64,000 nucleotides of DNA from Alentia gelatinosa (taxonomy: Eukaryota > Annelida > Polychaeta > Phyllodocida > Polynoidae), in NCBI GenBank assembly GCA_950022655.1, contig OX465580.1, positions 123,301,016 to 123,365,015 of the forward strand. Reading direction: 5' to 3'. Under the pieces are notes generated by a model. The model did no database searches. It saw only the letters and a list, made by a program, of their open reading frames with translations, and was not told where the DNA came from. Of this stretch, positions 8,683-20,393 are shown in pieces (within the stretch, counting starts at the first letter, position 1; each line of letters starts with the position of its first letter). The position numbers and the translations under genes were made by a program.

Positions 8683-9291
8683 AGTATTTTATCCCATACA
8701 GACTAGCCATGAAACTCAGAATCTTCTCAGGATACATTTCAACTGAAAACCTATTTCAACATTCTCTGCAATATATATGCTGAGCTCATATATGCCTGTT
8801 TTGCATTGGAATCCATCGTTCTAGAAGAGCTGCAAATATCACAGCTCACACTTTCTAATATGAGAGAAGATCTGTAGATGTATATAGCTCGATAGCAGCA
8901 ACTACATATTGTCCAATACTCTATTGTTTTGTCTCACAGTGTAAGAGGAAAGCATATCATGGATGGAGGTAAAGGTGATACAAAGTTATTTCCTGTGATA
9001 TCATGATGGAGTGCTTTAGTGTTGCATCAGATGATAGTCAAATCTCTAATTAATATGTCAAACTTCCCGAGATGATATACAAACCAATCTGCTGAATTCA
9101 GATAACCGAGGCAATATGTTCTTCCATGTCTCTATTTTCCACAAATGGGTACATTTGATTCTCTATGCTTCATGTCCTATATCAGAGAAATATCTACATA
9201 CATACATACACCCAGTCTGTATTCTTGATACCATAATTGCAGTCATAGCAATATTTGGTGAAATTTCTTAGCCATCGCAGTAGCCAGCACA

Positions 9292-9363
9292 GGCTTGTTG
9301 GTCTAGGGGTATGATTCTCGCTTAGGGTGCGAGAGGTCCCGGGTTCAAATCCCGGACAAGCCC
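9292..9363 (+). tRNA. trnP-AGG: tRNA-Pro (AGG), consensus
   Basis: Consensus; normal 88-bp spacer to the next TGG gene. Confidence 0.96.
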
Positions 9364-9451
9364 AGTTAGTTTTATGCTCATGTTTATGGAATGGAAAGTA
9401 TTGACGGCCACAACCAATATTTACTGGTCCCTCTAACACCAGCTGACATAT

Positions 9452-9523
9452 GGCTTGTTGGTCTAGGGGTATGATTCTCGCTTTGGGTGCGAGAGGTCCC
9501 GGGTTCAAATCCCGGACAAGCCC
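9452..9523 (+). tRNA. trnP-UGG: tRNA-Pro (TGG), consensus
   Basis: Consensus; opens a short module; T5 follows. Confidence 0.96.
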
Positions 9524-9800
9524 ATTAGCTTTTTACTTGTCCATATCCTGCTCACTACTTGATTAACAAGTGTAAGAGAAAAGCATAATATACAGGGGAA
9601 TCCAAAGCGTTTGTTAAACTCTGAAAAAAGTGTGTGAAAATCAATAAAGCCTATTTGAAGAAGGATCGGTTATGGCAATAAAGAGGTTCTTCAGGTCATG
9701 TGACAAGTGAAACTTTCCTGAATGTCTTAAGGCATTCTCGCCGTTAAGAGACATACTGCCTTGGAGTATCCTTGCCTGTATAGCTACTGCTACCAAGTAA

Positions 9801-9842
9801 TTGGGGCAGGAGAGGTCCTGGGTTCCAATGCTGGACAAGCCC
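9801..9842 (+). pseudogene. Truncated tRNA-Pro relic
   Basis: Same sequence as the relic at 1986. Confidence 0.87.
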
Positions 9843-9931
9843 AGTTAGTTTTATACTTCAGTATATCCAATCGAAGATCATGATGGTCACAACCAAAATT
9901 TTGCTGGTGTCTCTATCACCAACTGACATAT

Positions 9932-10003
9932 GGCTTGTTGGTCTAGGGGTATGATTCTCGCTTTGGGTGCGAGAGGTCCCGGGTTCAAATCCCGGACAAG
10001 CCC
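9932..10003 (+). tRNA. trnP-UGG: tRNA-Pro (TGG), consensus, opens higher-order repeat 2
   Basis: Consensus over 72 bases; T5 follows. Confidence 0.96.
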
Positions 10004-10711
10004 ATTAGCTTTTTACTTGTCCATATCCAGCTAGCTACTTAAGCCATACATGGCCAAAAGGCCTGCAGGCATTATATACCTGGGGGAGGGGAATGCTTAC
10101 AGGCATTCACAATGAATTCAAGGGTTTCTCAATATACACAGGAAGATTCAAAGTCTTTATATAATCTATGAAAAATTATGTGTGAAAATCAATGTGGTAC
10201 ATTTGAAGAAATCACTTACGGCAATGAATAGACTCTTTAGGTCATGTGAAAAGTATAACCTTTCTTGAATGTCTTAAGGCATTATCGCAATCCAGAGAGA
10301 TACTGCTCTGAGGAATCCTGCCCCTGTAGCTACTCACACCAGCAATTTGCTCGCCTAGAAAGGATGAATGTCCTCATCCTGATCATGTGCTGAAATTCTC
10401 AGCGGTGATTGAGTTGTGATGTAATATTCATGACTCTTCAACTAGTGGAAATAAGTTTGATACTGGGACTTATGGCAACCATATAGTAAACTAGACTCTG
10501 TATGTTCAAGCAAAGAAAGATTTACTTCAGAAGAAACTTGAAAAATGCTATGTCTTGATATGAATGCCTTCGTGCAGACTGCAGTTTTATATGATTGCTC
10601 GACAAAAACAGGGTTCTAAAGCTGTCAAATATGTTGGCTTGCAATATAACACCATATCTCAAGAAAACTAGAAGCAGGCGATAGAGTTTCAAGGGGAGCT
10701 GTTCTTTGTGA

Positions 10712-10783
10712 GGCTTGTTGGTCTAGGGGTATGATTCTCGCTTCGGGTGCGAGAGGTCCCGGGTTCAATTCCCGGACAAGCCC
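10712..10783 (+). tRNA. trnP-CGG: tRNA-Pro (CGG), consensus
   Basis: Consensus; preceded by the 'gcaatata' spacer variant. Confidence 0.96.
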
Positions 10784-11392
10784 AGTATTTTATCCCATAC
10801 AGACTAGCCATGAAACTCAGAATCTTCTCAGGATACATTTCAACTGAAAACCTATTTCAATATTCTCTGCAATATATATGCTGAGCTCATATATGCCTGT
10901 TTTGCATTGGAATCCATCGTTCTAGAAGAGCTGCAAATATCACAGCTCACACTTTCTAATATGAGAGAAGATCTGTAGATGTATATAGCTCGATAGCAGC
11001 AACTACATATTGTCCAATACTCTATTGTTTTGTCTCACAGTGTAAGAGGAAAGCATATCATGGATGTAGGTAAAGGTGATACAAAGTTATTTCCTGTGAT
11101 ATCATGATGGAGTGCTTTAGTGTTGCATCAGATGATAGTCAAATCTCTAATTAATATGTCAAACTTCCCGAGATGATATACAAACCAATCTGCTGATTTC
11201 AGATAACCGAGGCAATATGTTCTTCCATGTCTCTATTTTCCACAAATGGGTACATTTGATTCTCTATGCTTCATGTCCTATATCAGAGAAATATCTACAT
11301 ACATACATACACCCAGTCTGTATTCTTGATACCATAATTGCAGTCATAGCAATATTTGGTGAAATTTCTTAGCCATCGCAGTAGCCAGCACA

Positions 11393-11464
11393 GGCTTGTT
11401 GGTCTAGGGGTATGATTCTCGCTTAGGGTGCGAGAGGTCCCGGGTTCAAATCCCGGACAAGCCC
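11393..11464 (+). tRNA. trnP-AGG: tRNA-Pro (AGG), consensus, before deletion junction
   Basis: Consensus; the spacer before it has the 'gatgtagg' and 'gctgatttcag' variants shared with the block 5706 bp downstream. Confidence 0.96.
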
Positions 11465-11502
11465 AGTTAGTTTTATGCTCTTGTTTATGGAATGGAAAGT
11501 AT

Positions 11503-11509
11503 TGACCAT
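11503..11509. other. Deletion junction removing a TGG gene, copy 2
   Basis: Identical junction and the same linked 'gctcttg' marker as at 7901, exactly 3605 bp away. Confidence 0.9.
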
Positions 11510-12215
11510 TAGCTTTTTACTTGTCCATATCCAGCTAGCTACTTAATCCATACATGGCCAAAAGGCCTGCAGGCATTATATACCTGGGGGAGGGGAATGC
11601 TTACAGGCATTCACAATGAATTCAAGGGTTTCTCAATATACACAGGAAGATTCAAAGTCTTTATATAATCTATGAAAAATTATGTGTGAAAATCAATGTG
11701 GTACATTTGAAGAAATCACTTACGGCAATGAATAGACTCTTTAGGTCATGTGAAAAGTATAACCTTTCTTGAATGTCTTAAGGCATTATCGCAATCCAGA
11801 GAGATACTGCTCTGAGGAATCCTGCCCCTGTAGCTACTCACACCAGCAATTTGCTCGCCTAGAAAGGATGAATGTCCTCATCCTGATCATGTGCTGAAAT
11901 TCTCAGCGGTGATTGAGTTGTGATGTAATATTCATGACTCTTCAACTAGTGGAAATAAGTTTGATACTGGGACTTATGGCAACCATATAGTAAACTAGAC
12001 GCTGTATGTTCAAGCAAAGAAAGATTTACTTCAGAAGAAACTTGAAAAATGCTATGTCTTGATATGAATGCCTTCGTGCAGACTGCAGTTTTATATGATT
12101 GCTCGACAAAAACAGGGTTCTAAAGCTGTCAAATATGTTGGCTTGCAAAATAACACCATATCTCAAGAAAACTAGAAGCAGGCGATAGAGTTTCAAGGGG
12201 AGCTGTTCTTTGTGA

Positions 12216-12287
12216 GGCTTGTTGGTCTAGGGGTATGATTCTCGCTTCGGGTGCGAGAGGTCCCGGGTTCAATTCCCGGACAAGCCC
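12216..12287 (+). tRNA. trnP-CGG: tRNA-Pro (CGG), consensus, in TGG-less module
   Basis: Consensus; nearest upstream gene is AGG. Confidence 0.96.
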
Positions 12288-12896
12288 AGTATTTTATCCC
12301 ATACAGACTAGCCATGAAACTCAGAATCTTCTCAGGATACATTTCAACTGAAAACCTATTTCAACATTCTCTGCAATATATATGCTGAGCTCATATATGC
12401 CTGTTTTGCATTGGAATCCATCGTTCTAGAAGAGCTGCAAATATCACAGCTCACACTTTCTAATATGAGAGAAGATCTGTAGATGTATATAGCTCGATAG
12501 CAGCAACTACATATTGTCCAATACTCTATTGTTTTGTCTCACAGTGTAAGAGGAAAGCATATCATGGATGGAGGTAAAGGTGATACAAAGTTATTTCCTG
12601 TGATATCATGATGGAGTGCTTTAGTGTTGCATCAGATGATAGTCAAATCTCTAATTAATATGTCAAACTTCCCGAGATGATATACAAACCAATCTGCTGA
12701 ATTCAGATAACCGAGGCAATATGTTCTTCCATGTCTCTATTTTCCACAAATGGGTACATTTGATTCTCTATGCTTCATGTCCTATATCAGAGAAATATCT
12801 ACATACATACATACACCCAGTCTGTATTCTTGATACCATAATTGCAGTCATAGCAATATTTGGTGAAATTTCTTAGCCATCGCAGTAGCCAGCACA

Positions 12897-12968
12897 GGCT
12901 TGTTGGTCTAGGGGTATGATTCTCGCTTAGGGTGCGAGAGGTCCCGGGTTCAAATCCCGGACAAGCCC
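12897..12968 (+). tRNA. trnP-AGG: tRNA-Pro (AGG), consensus
   Basis: Consensus; T4 follows. Confidence 0.96.
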
Positions 12969-13056
12969 AGTTAGTTTTATGCTCATGTTTATGGAATGGA
13001 AAGTATTGACGGCCACAACCAATATTTACTGGTCCCTCTAACACCAGCTGACATAT

Positions 13057-13128
13057 GGCTTGTTGGTCTAGGGGTATGATTCTCGCTTTGGGTGCGAGAG
13101 GTCCCGGGTTCAAATCCCGGACAAGCCC
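13057..13128 (+). tRNA. trnP-UGG: tRNA-Pro (TGG), consensus
   Basis: Consensus; opens a short module; T5 follows. Confidence 0.96.
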
Positions 13129-13405
13129 ATTAGCTTTTTACTTGTCCATATCCTGCTCACTACTTGATTAACAAGTGTAAGAGAAAAGCATAATATACAG
13201 GGGAATCCAAAGCGTTTGTTAAACTCTGAAAAAAGTGTGTGAAAATCAATAAAGCCTATTTGAAGAAGGATCGGTTATGGCAATAAAGAGGTTCTTCAGG
13301 TCATGTGACAAGTGAAACTTTCCTGAATGTCTTAAGGCATTCTCGCCGTTAAGAGACATACTGCCTTGGAGTATCCTTGCCTGTATAGCTACTGCTACCA
13401 AGTAA

Positions 13406-13447
13406 TTGGGGCAGGAGAGGTCCTGGGTTCCAATGCTGGACAAGCCC
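13406..13447 (+). pseudogene. Truncated tRNA-Pro relic
   Basis: Same sequence as the relic at 1986. Confidence 0.87.
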
Positions 13448-13536
13448 AGTTAGTTTTATACTTCAGTATATCCAATCGAAGATCATGATGGTCACAACCA
13501 AAATTTTGCTGGTGTCTCTATCACCAACTGACATAT

Positions 13537-13608
13537 GGCTTGTTGGTCTAGGGGTATGATTCTCGCTTTGGGTGCGAGAGGTCCCGGGTTCAAATCCCGG
13601 ACAAGCCC
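13537..13608 (+). tRNA. trnP-UGG: tRNA-Pro (TGG), consensus, opens full unit
   Basis: Consensus; T5 follows. Confidence 0.96.
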
Positions 13609-14316
13609 ATTAGCTTTTTACTTGTCCATATCCAGCTAGCTACTTAAGCCATACATGGCCAAAAGGCCTGCAGGCATTATATACCTGGGGGAGGGGAATG
13701 CTTACAGGCATTCACAATGAATTCAAGGGTTTCTCAATATACACAGGAAGATTCAAAGTCTTTATATAATCTATGAAAAATTATGTGTGAAAATCAATGT
13801 GGTACATTTGAAGAAATCACTTACGGCAATGAATAGACTCTTTAGGTCATGTGAAAAGTATAACCTTTCTTGAATGTCTTAAGGCATTATCGCAATCCAG
13901 AGAGATACTGCTCTGAGGAATCCTGCCCCTGTAGCTACTCACACCAGCAATTTGCTCGCCTAGAAAGGATGAATGTCCTCATCCTGATCATGTGCTGAAA
14001 TTCTCAGCGGTGATTGAGTTGTGATGTAATATTCATGACTCTTCAACTAGTGGAAATAAGTTTGATACTGGGACTTATGGCAACCATATAGTAAACTAGA
14101 CGCTGTATGTTCAAGCAAAGAAAGATTTACTTCAGAAGAAACTTGAAAAATGCTATGTCTTGATATGAATGCCTTCGTGCAGACTGCAGTTTTATATGAT
14201 TGCTCGACAAAAACAGGGTTCTAAAGCTGTCAAATATGTTGGCTTGCAAAATAACACCATATCTCAAGAAAACTAGAAGCAGGCGATAGAGTTTCAAGGG
14301 GAGCTGTTCTTTGTGA

Positions 14317-14388
14317 GGCTTGTTGGTCTAGGGGTATGATTCTCGCTTCGGGTGCGAGAGGTCCCGGGTTCAATTCCCGGACAAGCCC
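14317..14388 (+). tRNA. trnP-CGG: tRNA-Pro (CGG), consensus
   Basis: Consensus; T4 follows. Confidence 0.96.
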
Positions 14389-14997
14389 AGTATTTTATCC
14401 CATACAGACTAGCCATGAAACTCAGAATCTTCTCAGGATACATTTCAACTGAAAACCTATTTCAACATTCTCTGCAATATATATGCTGAGCTCATATATG
14501 CCTGTTTTGCATTGGAATCCATCGTTCTAGAAGAGCTGCAAATATCACAGCTCACACTTTCTAATATGAGAGAAGATCTGTAGATGTATATAGCTCGATA
14601 GCAGCAACTACATATTGTCCAATACTCTATTGTTTTGTCTCACAGTGTAAGAGGAAAGCATATCATGGATGGAGGTAAAGGTGATACAAAGTTATTTCCT
14701 GTGATATCATGATGGAGTGCTTTAGTGTTGCATCAGATGATAGTCAAATCTCTAATTAATATGTCAAACTTCCCGAGATGATATACAAACCAATCTGCTG
14801 AATTCAGATAACCGAGGCAATATGTTCTTCCATGTCTCTATTTTCCACAAATGGGTACATTTGATTCTCTATGCTTCATGTCCTATATCAGAGAAATATC
14901 TACATACATACATACACCCAGTCTGTATTCTTGATACCATAATTGCAGTCATAGCAATATTTGGTGAAATTTCTTAGCCATCGCAGTAGCCAGCACA

Positions 14998-15069
14998 GGC
15001 TTGTTGGTCTAGGGGTATGATTCTCGCTTAGGGTGCGAGAGGTCCCGGGTTCAAATCCCGGACAAGCCC
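14998..15069 (+). tRNA. trnP-AGG: tRNA-Pro (AGG), consensus
   Basis: Consensus; T4 follows. Confidence 0.96.
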
Positions 15070-15157
15070 AGTTAGTTTTATGCTCATGTTTATGGAATGG
15101 AAAGTATTGACGGCCACAACCAATATTTACTGGTCCCTCTAACACCAGCTGACATAT

Positions 15158-15229
15158 GGCTTGTTGGTCTAGGGGTATGATTCTCGCTTTGGGTGCGAGA
15201 GGTCCCGGGTTCAAATCCCGGACAAGCCC
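15158..15229 (+). tRNA. trnP-UGG: tRNA-Pro (TGG), consensus, second of unit
   Basis: Consensus; T5 follows. Confidence 0.96.
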
Positions 15230-15506
15230 ATTAGCTTTTTACTTGTCCATATCCTGCTCACTACTTGATTAACAAGTGTAAGAGAAAAGCATAATATACA
15301 GGGGAATCCAAAGCGTTTGTTAAACTCTGAAAAAAGTGTGTGAAAATCAATAAAGCCTATTTGAAGAAGGATCGGTTATGGCAATAAAGAGGTTCTTCAG
15401 GTCATGTGACAAGTGAAACTTTCCTGAATGTCTTAAGGCATTCTCGCCGTTAAGAGACATACTGCCTTGGAGTATCCTTGCCTGTATAGCTACTGCTACC
15501 AAGTAA

Positions 15507-15548
15507 TTGGGGCAGGAGAGGTCCTGGGTTCCAATGCTGGACAAGCCC
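15507..15548 (+). pseudogene. Truncated tRNA-Pro relic
   Basis: Same sequence as the relic at 1986. Confidence 0.87.
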
Positions 15549-15637
15549 AGTTAGTTTTATACTTCAGTATATCCAATCGAAGATCATGATGGTCACAACC
15601 AAAATTTTGCTGGTGTCTCTATCACCAACTGACATAT

Positions 15638-15709
15638 GGCTTGTTGGTCTAGGGGTATGATTCTCGCTTTGGGTGCGAGAGGTCCCGGGTTCAAATCCCG
15701 GACAAGCCC
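15638..15709 (+). tRNA. trnP-UGG: tRNA-Pro (TGG), consensus, opens higher-order repeat 3
   Basis: Consensus; T5 follows. Confidence 0.96.
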
Positions 15710-16417
15710 ATTAGCTTTTTACTTGTCCATATCCAGCTAGCTACTTAAGCCATACATGGCCAAAAGGCCTGCAGGCATTATATACCTGGGGGAGGGGAAT
15801 GCTTACAGGCATTCACAATGAATTCAAGGGTTTCTCAATATACACAGGAAGATTCAAAGTCTTTATATAATCTATGAAAAATTATGTGTGAAAATCAATG
15901 TGGTACATTTGAAGAAATCACTTACGGCAATGAATAGACTCTTTAGGTCATGTGAAAAGTATAACCTTTCTTGAATGTCTTAAGGCATTATCGCAATCCA
16001 GAGAGATACTGCTCTGAGGAATCCTGCCCCTGTAGCTACTCACACCAGCAATTTGCTCGCCTAGAAAGGATGAATGTCCTCATCCTGATCATGTGCTGAA
16101 ATTCTCAGCGGTGATTGAGTTGTGATGTAATATTCATGACTCTTCAACTAGTGGAAATAAGTTTGATACTGGGACTTATGGCAACCATATAGTAAACTAG
16201 ACTCTGTATGTTCAAGCAAAGAAAGATTTACTTCAGAAGAAACTTGAAAAATGCTATGTCTTGATATGAATGCCTTCGTGCAGACTGCAGTTTTATATGA
16301 TTGCTCGACAAAAACAGGGTTCTAAAGCTGTCAAATATGTTGGCTTGCAATATAACACCATATCTCAAGAAAACTAGAAGCAGGCGATAGAGTTTCAAGG
16401 GGAGCTGTTCTTTGTGA

Positions 16418-16489
16418 GGCTTGTTGGTCTAGGGGTATGATTCTCGCTTCGGGTGCGAGAGGTCCCGGGTTCAATTCCCGGACAAGCCC
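16418..16489 (+). tRNA. trnP-CGG: tRNA-Pro (CGG), consensus
   Basis: Consensus; third and last gene preceded by the 'gcaatata' spacer variant. Confidence 0.96.
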
Positions 16490-17098
16490 AGTATTTTATC
16501 CCATACAGACTAGCCATGAAACTCAGAATCTTCTCAGGATACATTTCAACTGAAAACCTATTTCAATATTCTCTGCAATATATATGCTGAGCTCATATAT
16601 GCCTGTTTTGCATTGGAATCCATCGTTCTAGAAGAGCTGCAAATATCACAGCTCACACTTTCTAATATGAGAGAAGATCTGTAGATGTATATAGCTCGAT
16701 AGCAGCAACTACATATTGTCCAATACTCTATTGTTTTGTCTCACAGTGTAAGAGGAAAGCATATCATGGATGTAGGTAAAGGTGATACAAAGTTATTTCC
16801 TGTGATATCATGATGGAGTGCTTTAGTGTTGCATCAGATGATAGTCAAATCTCTAATTAATATGTCAAACTTCCCGAGATGATATACAAACCAATCTGCT
16901 GATTTCAGATAACCGAGGCAATATGTTCTTCCATGTCTCTATTTTCCACAAATGGGTACATTTGATTCTCTATGCTTCATGTCCTATATCAGAGAAATAT
17001 CTACATACATACATACACCCAGTCTGTATTCTTGATACCATAATTGCAGTCATAGCAATATTTGGTGAAATTTCTTAGCCATCGCAGTAGCCAGCACA

Positions 17099-17170
17099 GG
17101 CTTGTTGGTCTAGGGGTATGATTCTCGCTTAGGGTGCGAGAGGTCCCGGGTTCAAATCCCGGACAAGCCC
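17099..17170 (+). tRNA. trnP-AGG: tRNA-Pro (AGG), consensus, before deletion junction
   Basis: Consensus; followed by the 'gctcttg' marker and the TGG deletion. Confidence 0.96.
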
Positions 17171-17208
17171 AGTTAGTTTTATGCTCTTGTTTATGGAATG
17201 GAAAGTAT

Positions 17209-17215
17209 TGACCAT
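17209..17215. other. Deletion junction removing a TGG gene, copy 3
   Basis: Same junction sequence as at 7901, 5706 bp after copy 2. Confidence 0.9.
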
Positions 17216-17921
17216 TAGCTTTTTACTTGTCCATATCCAGCTAGCTACTTAATCCATACATGGCCAAAAGGCCTGCAGGCATTATATACCTGGGGGAGGG
17301 GAATGCTTACAGGCATTCACAATGAATTCAAGGGTTTCTCAATATACACAGGAAGATTCAAAGTCTTTATATAATCTATGAAAAATTATGTGTGAAAATC
17401 AATGTGGTACATTTGAAGAAATCACTTACGGCAATGAATAGACTCTTTAGGTCATGTGAAAAGTATAACCTTTCTTGAATGTCTTAAGGCATTATCGCAA
17501 TCCAGAGAGATACTGCTCTGAGGAATCCTGCCCCTGTAGCTACTCACACCAGCAATTTGCTCGCCTAGAAAGGATGAATGTCCTCATCCTGATCATGTGC
17601 TGAAATTCTCAGCGGTGATTGAGTTGTGATGTAATATTCATGACTCTTCAACTAGTGGAAATAAGTTTGATACTGGGACTTATGGCAACCATATAGTAAA
17701 CTAGACGCTGTATGTTCAAGCAAAGAAAGATTTACTTCAGAAGAAACTTGAAAAATGCTATGTCTTGATATGAATGCCTTCGTGCAGACTGCAGTTTTAT
17801 ATGATTGCTCGACAAAAACAGGGTTCTAAAGCTGTCAAATATGTTGGCTTGCAAAATAACACCATATCTCAAGAAAACTAGAAGCAGGCGATAGAGTTTC
17901 AAGGGGAGCTGTTCTTTGTGA

Positions 17922-17993
17922 GGCTTGTTGGTCTAGGGGTATGATTCTCGCTTCGGGTGCGAGAGGTCCCGGGTTCAATTCCCGGACAAGCCC
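17922..17993 (+). tRNA. trnP-CGG: tRNA-Pro (CGG), consensus, in TGG-less module
   Basis: Consensus; nearest upstream gene is AGG. Confidence 0.96.
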
Positions 17994-18602
17994 AGTATTT
18001 TATCCCATACAGACTAGCCATGAAACTCAGAATCTTCTCAGGATACATTTCAACTGAAAACCTATTTCAACATTCTCTGCAATATATATGCTGAGCTCAT
18101 ATATGCCTGTTTTGCATTGGAATCCATCGTTCTAGAAGAGCTGCAAATATCACAGCTCACACTTTCTAATATGAGAGAAGATCTGTAGATGTATATAGCT
18201 CGATAGCAGCAACTACATATTGTCCAATACTCTATTGTTTTGTCTCACAGTGTAAGAGGAAAGCATATCATGGATGGAGGTAAAGGTGATAGAAAGTTAT
18301 TTCCTGTGATATCATGATGGAGTGCTTTAGTGTTGCATCAGATGATAGTCAAATCTCTAATTAATATGTCAAACTTCCCGAGATGATATACAAACCAATC
18401 TGCTGAATTCAGATAACCGAGGCAATATGTTCTTCCATGTCTCTATTTTCCACAAATGGGTACATTTGATTCTCTATGCTTCATGTCCTATATCAGAGAA
18501 ATATCTACATACATACATACACCCAGTCTGTATTCTTGATACCATAATTGCAGTCATAGCAATATTTGGTGAAATTTCTTAGCCATCGCAGTAGCCAGCA
18601 CA

Positions 18603-18674
18603 GGCTTGTTGGTCTAGGGGTATGATTCTCGCTTAGGGTGCGAGAGGTCCCGGGTTCAAATCCCGGACAAGCCC
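18603..18674 (+). tRNA. trnP-AGG: tRNA-Pro (AGG), consensus
   Basis: Consensus. The spacer upstream has 'gatagaaag' for 'gatacaaag', a marker otherwise seen only from 39130 to about 58410. Confidence 0.96.
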
Positions 18675-18762
18675 AGTTAGTTTTATGCTCATGTTTATGG
18701 AATGGAAAGTATTGACGGCCACAACCAATATTTACTGGTCCCTCTAACACCAGCTGACATAT

Positions 18763-18834
18763 GGCTTGTTGGTCTAGGGGTATGATTCTCGCTTTGGGTG
18801 CGAGAGGTCCCGGGTTCAATTCCCGGACAAGCCC
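18763..18834 (+). tRNA. trnP-UGG: tRNA-Pro (TGG) with CGG-type T loop
   Basis: Anticodon TGG, but gene position 58 (18820) is T, giving the TTCAATT T loop otherwise found only in CGG genes. The fold is unaffected. Most simply a short gene-conversion tract from a CGG gene; a chance mutation is also possible. Confidence 0.95.
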
Positions 18835-19111
18835 ATTAGCTTTTTACTTGTCCATATCCTGCTCACTACTTGATTAACAAGTGTAAGAGAAAAGCATAAT
18901 ATACAGGGGAATCCAAAGCGTTTGTTAAACTCTGAAAAAAGTGTGTGAAAATCAATAAAGCCTATTTGAAGAAGGATCGGTTATGGCAATAAAGAGGTTC
19001 TTCAGGTCATGTGACAAGTGAAACTTTCCTGAATGTCTTAAGGCATTCTCGCCGTTAAGAGACATACTGCCTTGGAGTATCCTTGCCTGTATAGCTACTG
19101 CTACCAAGTAA

Positions 19112-19153
19112 TTGGGGCAGGAGAGGTCCTGGGTTCCAATGCTGGACAAGCCC
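19112..19153 (+). pseudogene. Truncated tRNA-Pro relic
   Basis: Same sequence as the relic at 1986. Confidence 0.87.
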
Positions 19154-19242
19154 AGTTAGTTTTATACTTCAGTATATCCAATCGAAGATCATGATGGTCA
19201 CAACCAAAATTTTGCTGGTGTCTCTATCACCAACTGACATAT

Positions 19243-19314
19243 GGCTTGTTGGTCTAGGGGTATGATTCTCGCTTTGGGTGCGAGAGGTCCCGGGTTCAAA
19301 TCCCGGACAAGCCC
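19243..19314 (+). tRNA. trnP-UGG: tRNA-Pro (TGG), consensus, opens higher-order repeat 4
   Basis: Consensus; T5 follows. The next spacer has 'ctggtggagg' for 'ctgggggagg'. Confidence 0.96.
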
Positions 19315-19963
19315 ATTAGCTTTTTACTTGTCCATATCCAGCTAGCTACTTAATCCATACATGGCCAAAAGGCCTGCAGGCATTATATACCTGGTGGAGG
19401 GGAATGCTTACAGGCATTCACAATGAATTCAAGCGTTTCTCAATATACACAGGAAGATTCAAAGTCTTTATATAATCTATGAAAAATTATGTGTGAAAAT
19501 CAATGTGGTACATTTGAAGAAATCACTTACGGCAATGAATAGACTCTTTAGGTCATGTGAAAAGTATAACCTTTCTTGAATGTCTTAAGGCATTATCGCA
19601 ATCCAGAGAGATACTGCTCTGAGGAATCCTGCCCCTGTAGCTACTCACACCAGCAATTTGCTCGCCTAGAAAGGATGAATGTCCTCATCCTGATCATGTG
19701 CTGAAATTCTCAGCGGTGATTGAGTTGTGATGTAATATTCATGACTCTTCAACTAGTGGAAATAAGTTTGATACTGGGACTTATGGCAACCATATAGTAA
19801 ACTAGACTCTGTATGTTCAAGCAAAGAAAGATTTACTTCAGAAGAAACTTGAAAAATGCTATGTCTTGATATGAATGCCTTCGTGCAGACTGCAGTTTTA
19901 TATGATTGCTCGACAAAAACAGGGTTCTAAAGCTGTCAAATATGTTGGCTTGCAAAATAACAC

Positions 19964-20393
19964 CATATCTCAAGAAAACTAGAAGCAGGCGATAGAGTTT
20001 CAAGGGGAGCTGTTCTTTGTGAGGCTTGTTGGTCTATGGGTATGATTCTCGCTTCGGGTGCGAGAGGTCCCGGGTTCAATTCCCGGACAAGCCCAGTATT
20101 TTATCCCATACAGACTAGCCATGAAACTCAGAATCTTCTCAGGATACATTTCAACTGAAAACCTATTTCAATATTCTCTGCAATATATATGCTGAGCTCA
20201 TATATGCCTGTTTTGCATTGGAATCCATCGTTCTAGAAGAGCTGCAAATATCACAGCTCACACTTTCTAATATGAGAGAAGATCTGTAGATGTATATAGC
20301 TCGATAGCAGCAACTACATATTGTCCAATACTCTATTGTTTTGTCTCACAGTGTAAGAGGAAAGCATATCATGGATGGAGGTAAAGGTGATAC
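19964..20393 (+). repeat. 430-bp tandem duplication, left copy
   Basis: Covers the end of the first spacer, the CGG gene at 20023 and about 300 bp of the second spacer. At its right edge 'ggtgatac' runs into 'catatctcaag', the sequence at 19964, with 'ac' shared at the join. Confidence 0.9.
20023..20094 (+). tRNA. trnP-CGG: tRNA-Pro (CGG), G15T variant
   Basis: Anticodon CGG is intact but gene position 15 (20037) is T for G ('tctatggg'). This base is in the D loop next to conserved A14, normally forms the tertiary (Levitt-type) pair with the variable region, and lies within the A box. Both folding and transcription could be reduced. It is the upstream partner of a 430-bp duplication. Confidence 0.88.

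Larger units (their letters stand above)
6327..9931 (+). repeat. Higher-order repeat 1 (3605 bp)
   Basis: The gene order is TGG-CGG-AGG-(deletion)-CGG-AGG-TGG-pseudogene. A full-length TGG-CGG-AGG stretch is joined at about 7901 to a module lacking its leading TGG gene. The period of 3605 equals 2101 plus 1504. The same composite recurs at 9932, 15638 and, enlarged, at 19243. Confidence 0.92.
9932..13536 (+). repeat. Higher-order repeat 2 (3605 bp)
   Basis: Same gene order and same deletion junction as the preceding 3605 bp. It shares the 'gcaatata' spacer variant near 10645 with the previous copy. It also shares the 'gatgtagg' variant near 11067 and the 'gctgatttcag' variant near 11197 with the copy 5706 bp downstream. 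Confidence 0.92.
13537..15637 (+). repeat. Single full unit between higher-order repeats
   Basis: A standard 2101-bp unit with all four tRNAs matching consensus and one pseudogene. With the preceding 3605 bp it makes a 5706-bp step over which spacer variants recur. Confidence 0.92.
15638..19242 (+). repeat. Higher-order repeat 3 (3605 bp)
   Basis: Repeats the composite order with the TGG-deletion junction near 17212. Spacer variants near 16351, 16773 and 16903 match those 5706 bp upstream, so this block and the 9932 block descend from one larger duplication. Its final TGG gene has a CGG-type T loop. Confidence 0.92.
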
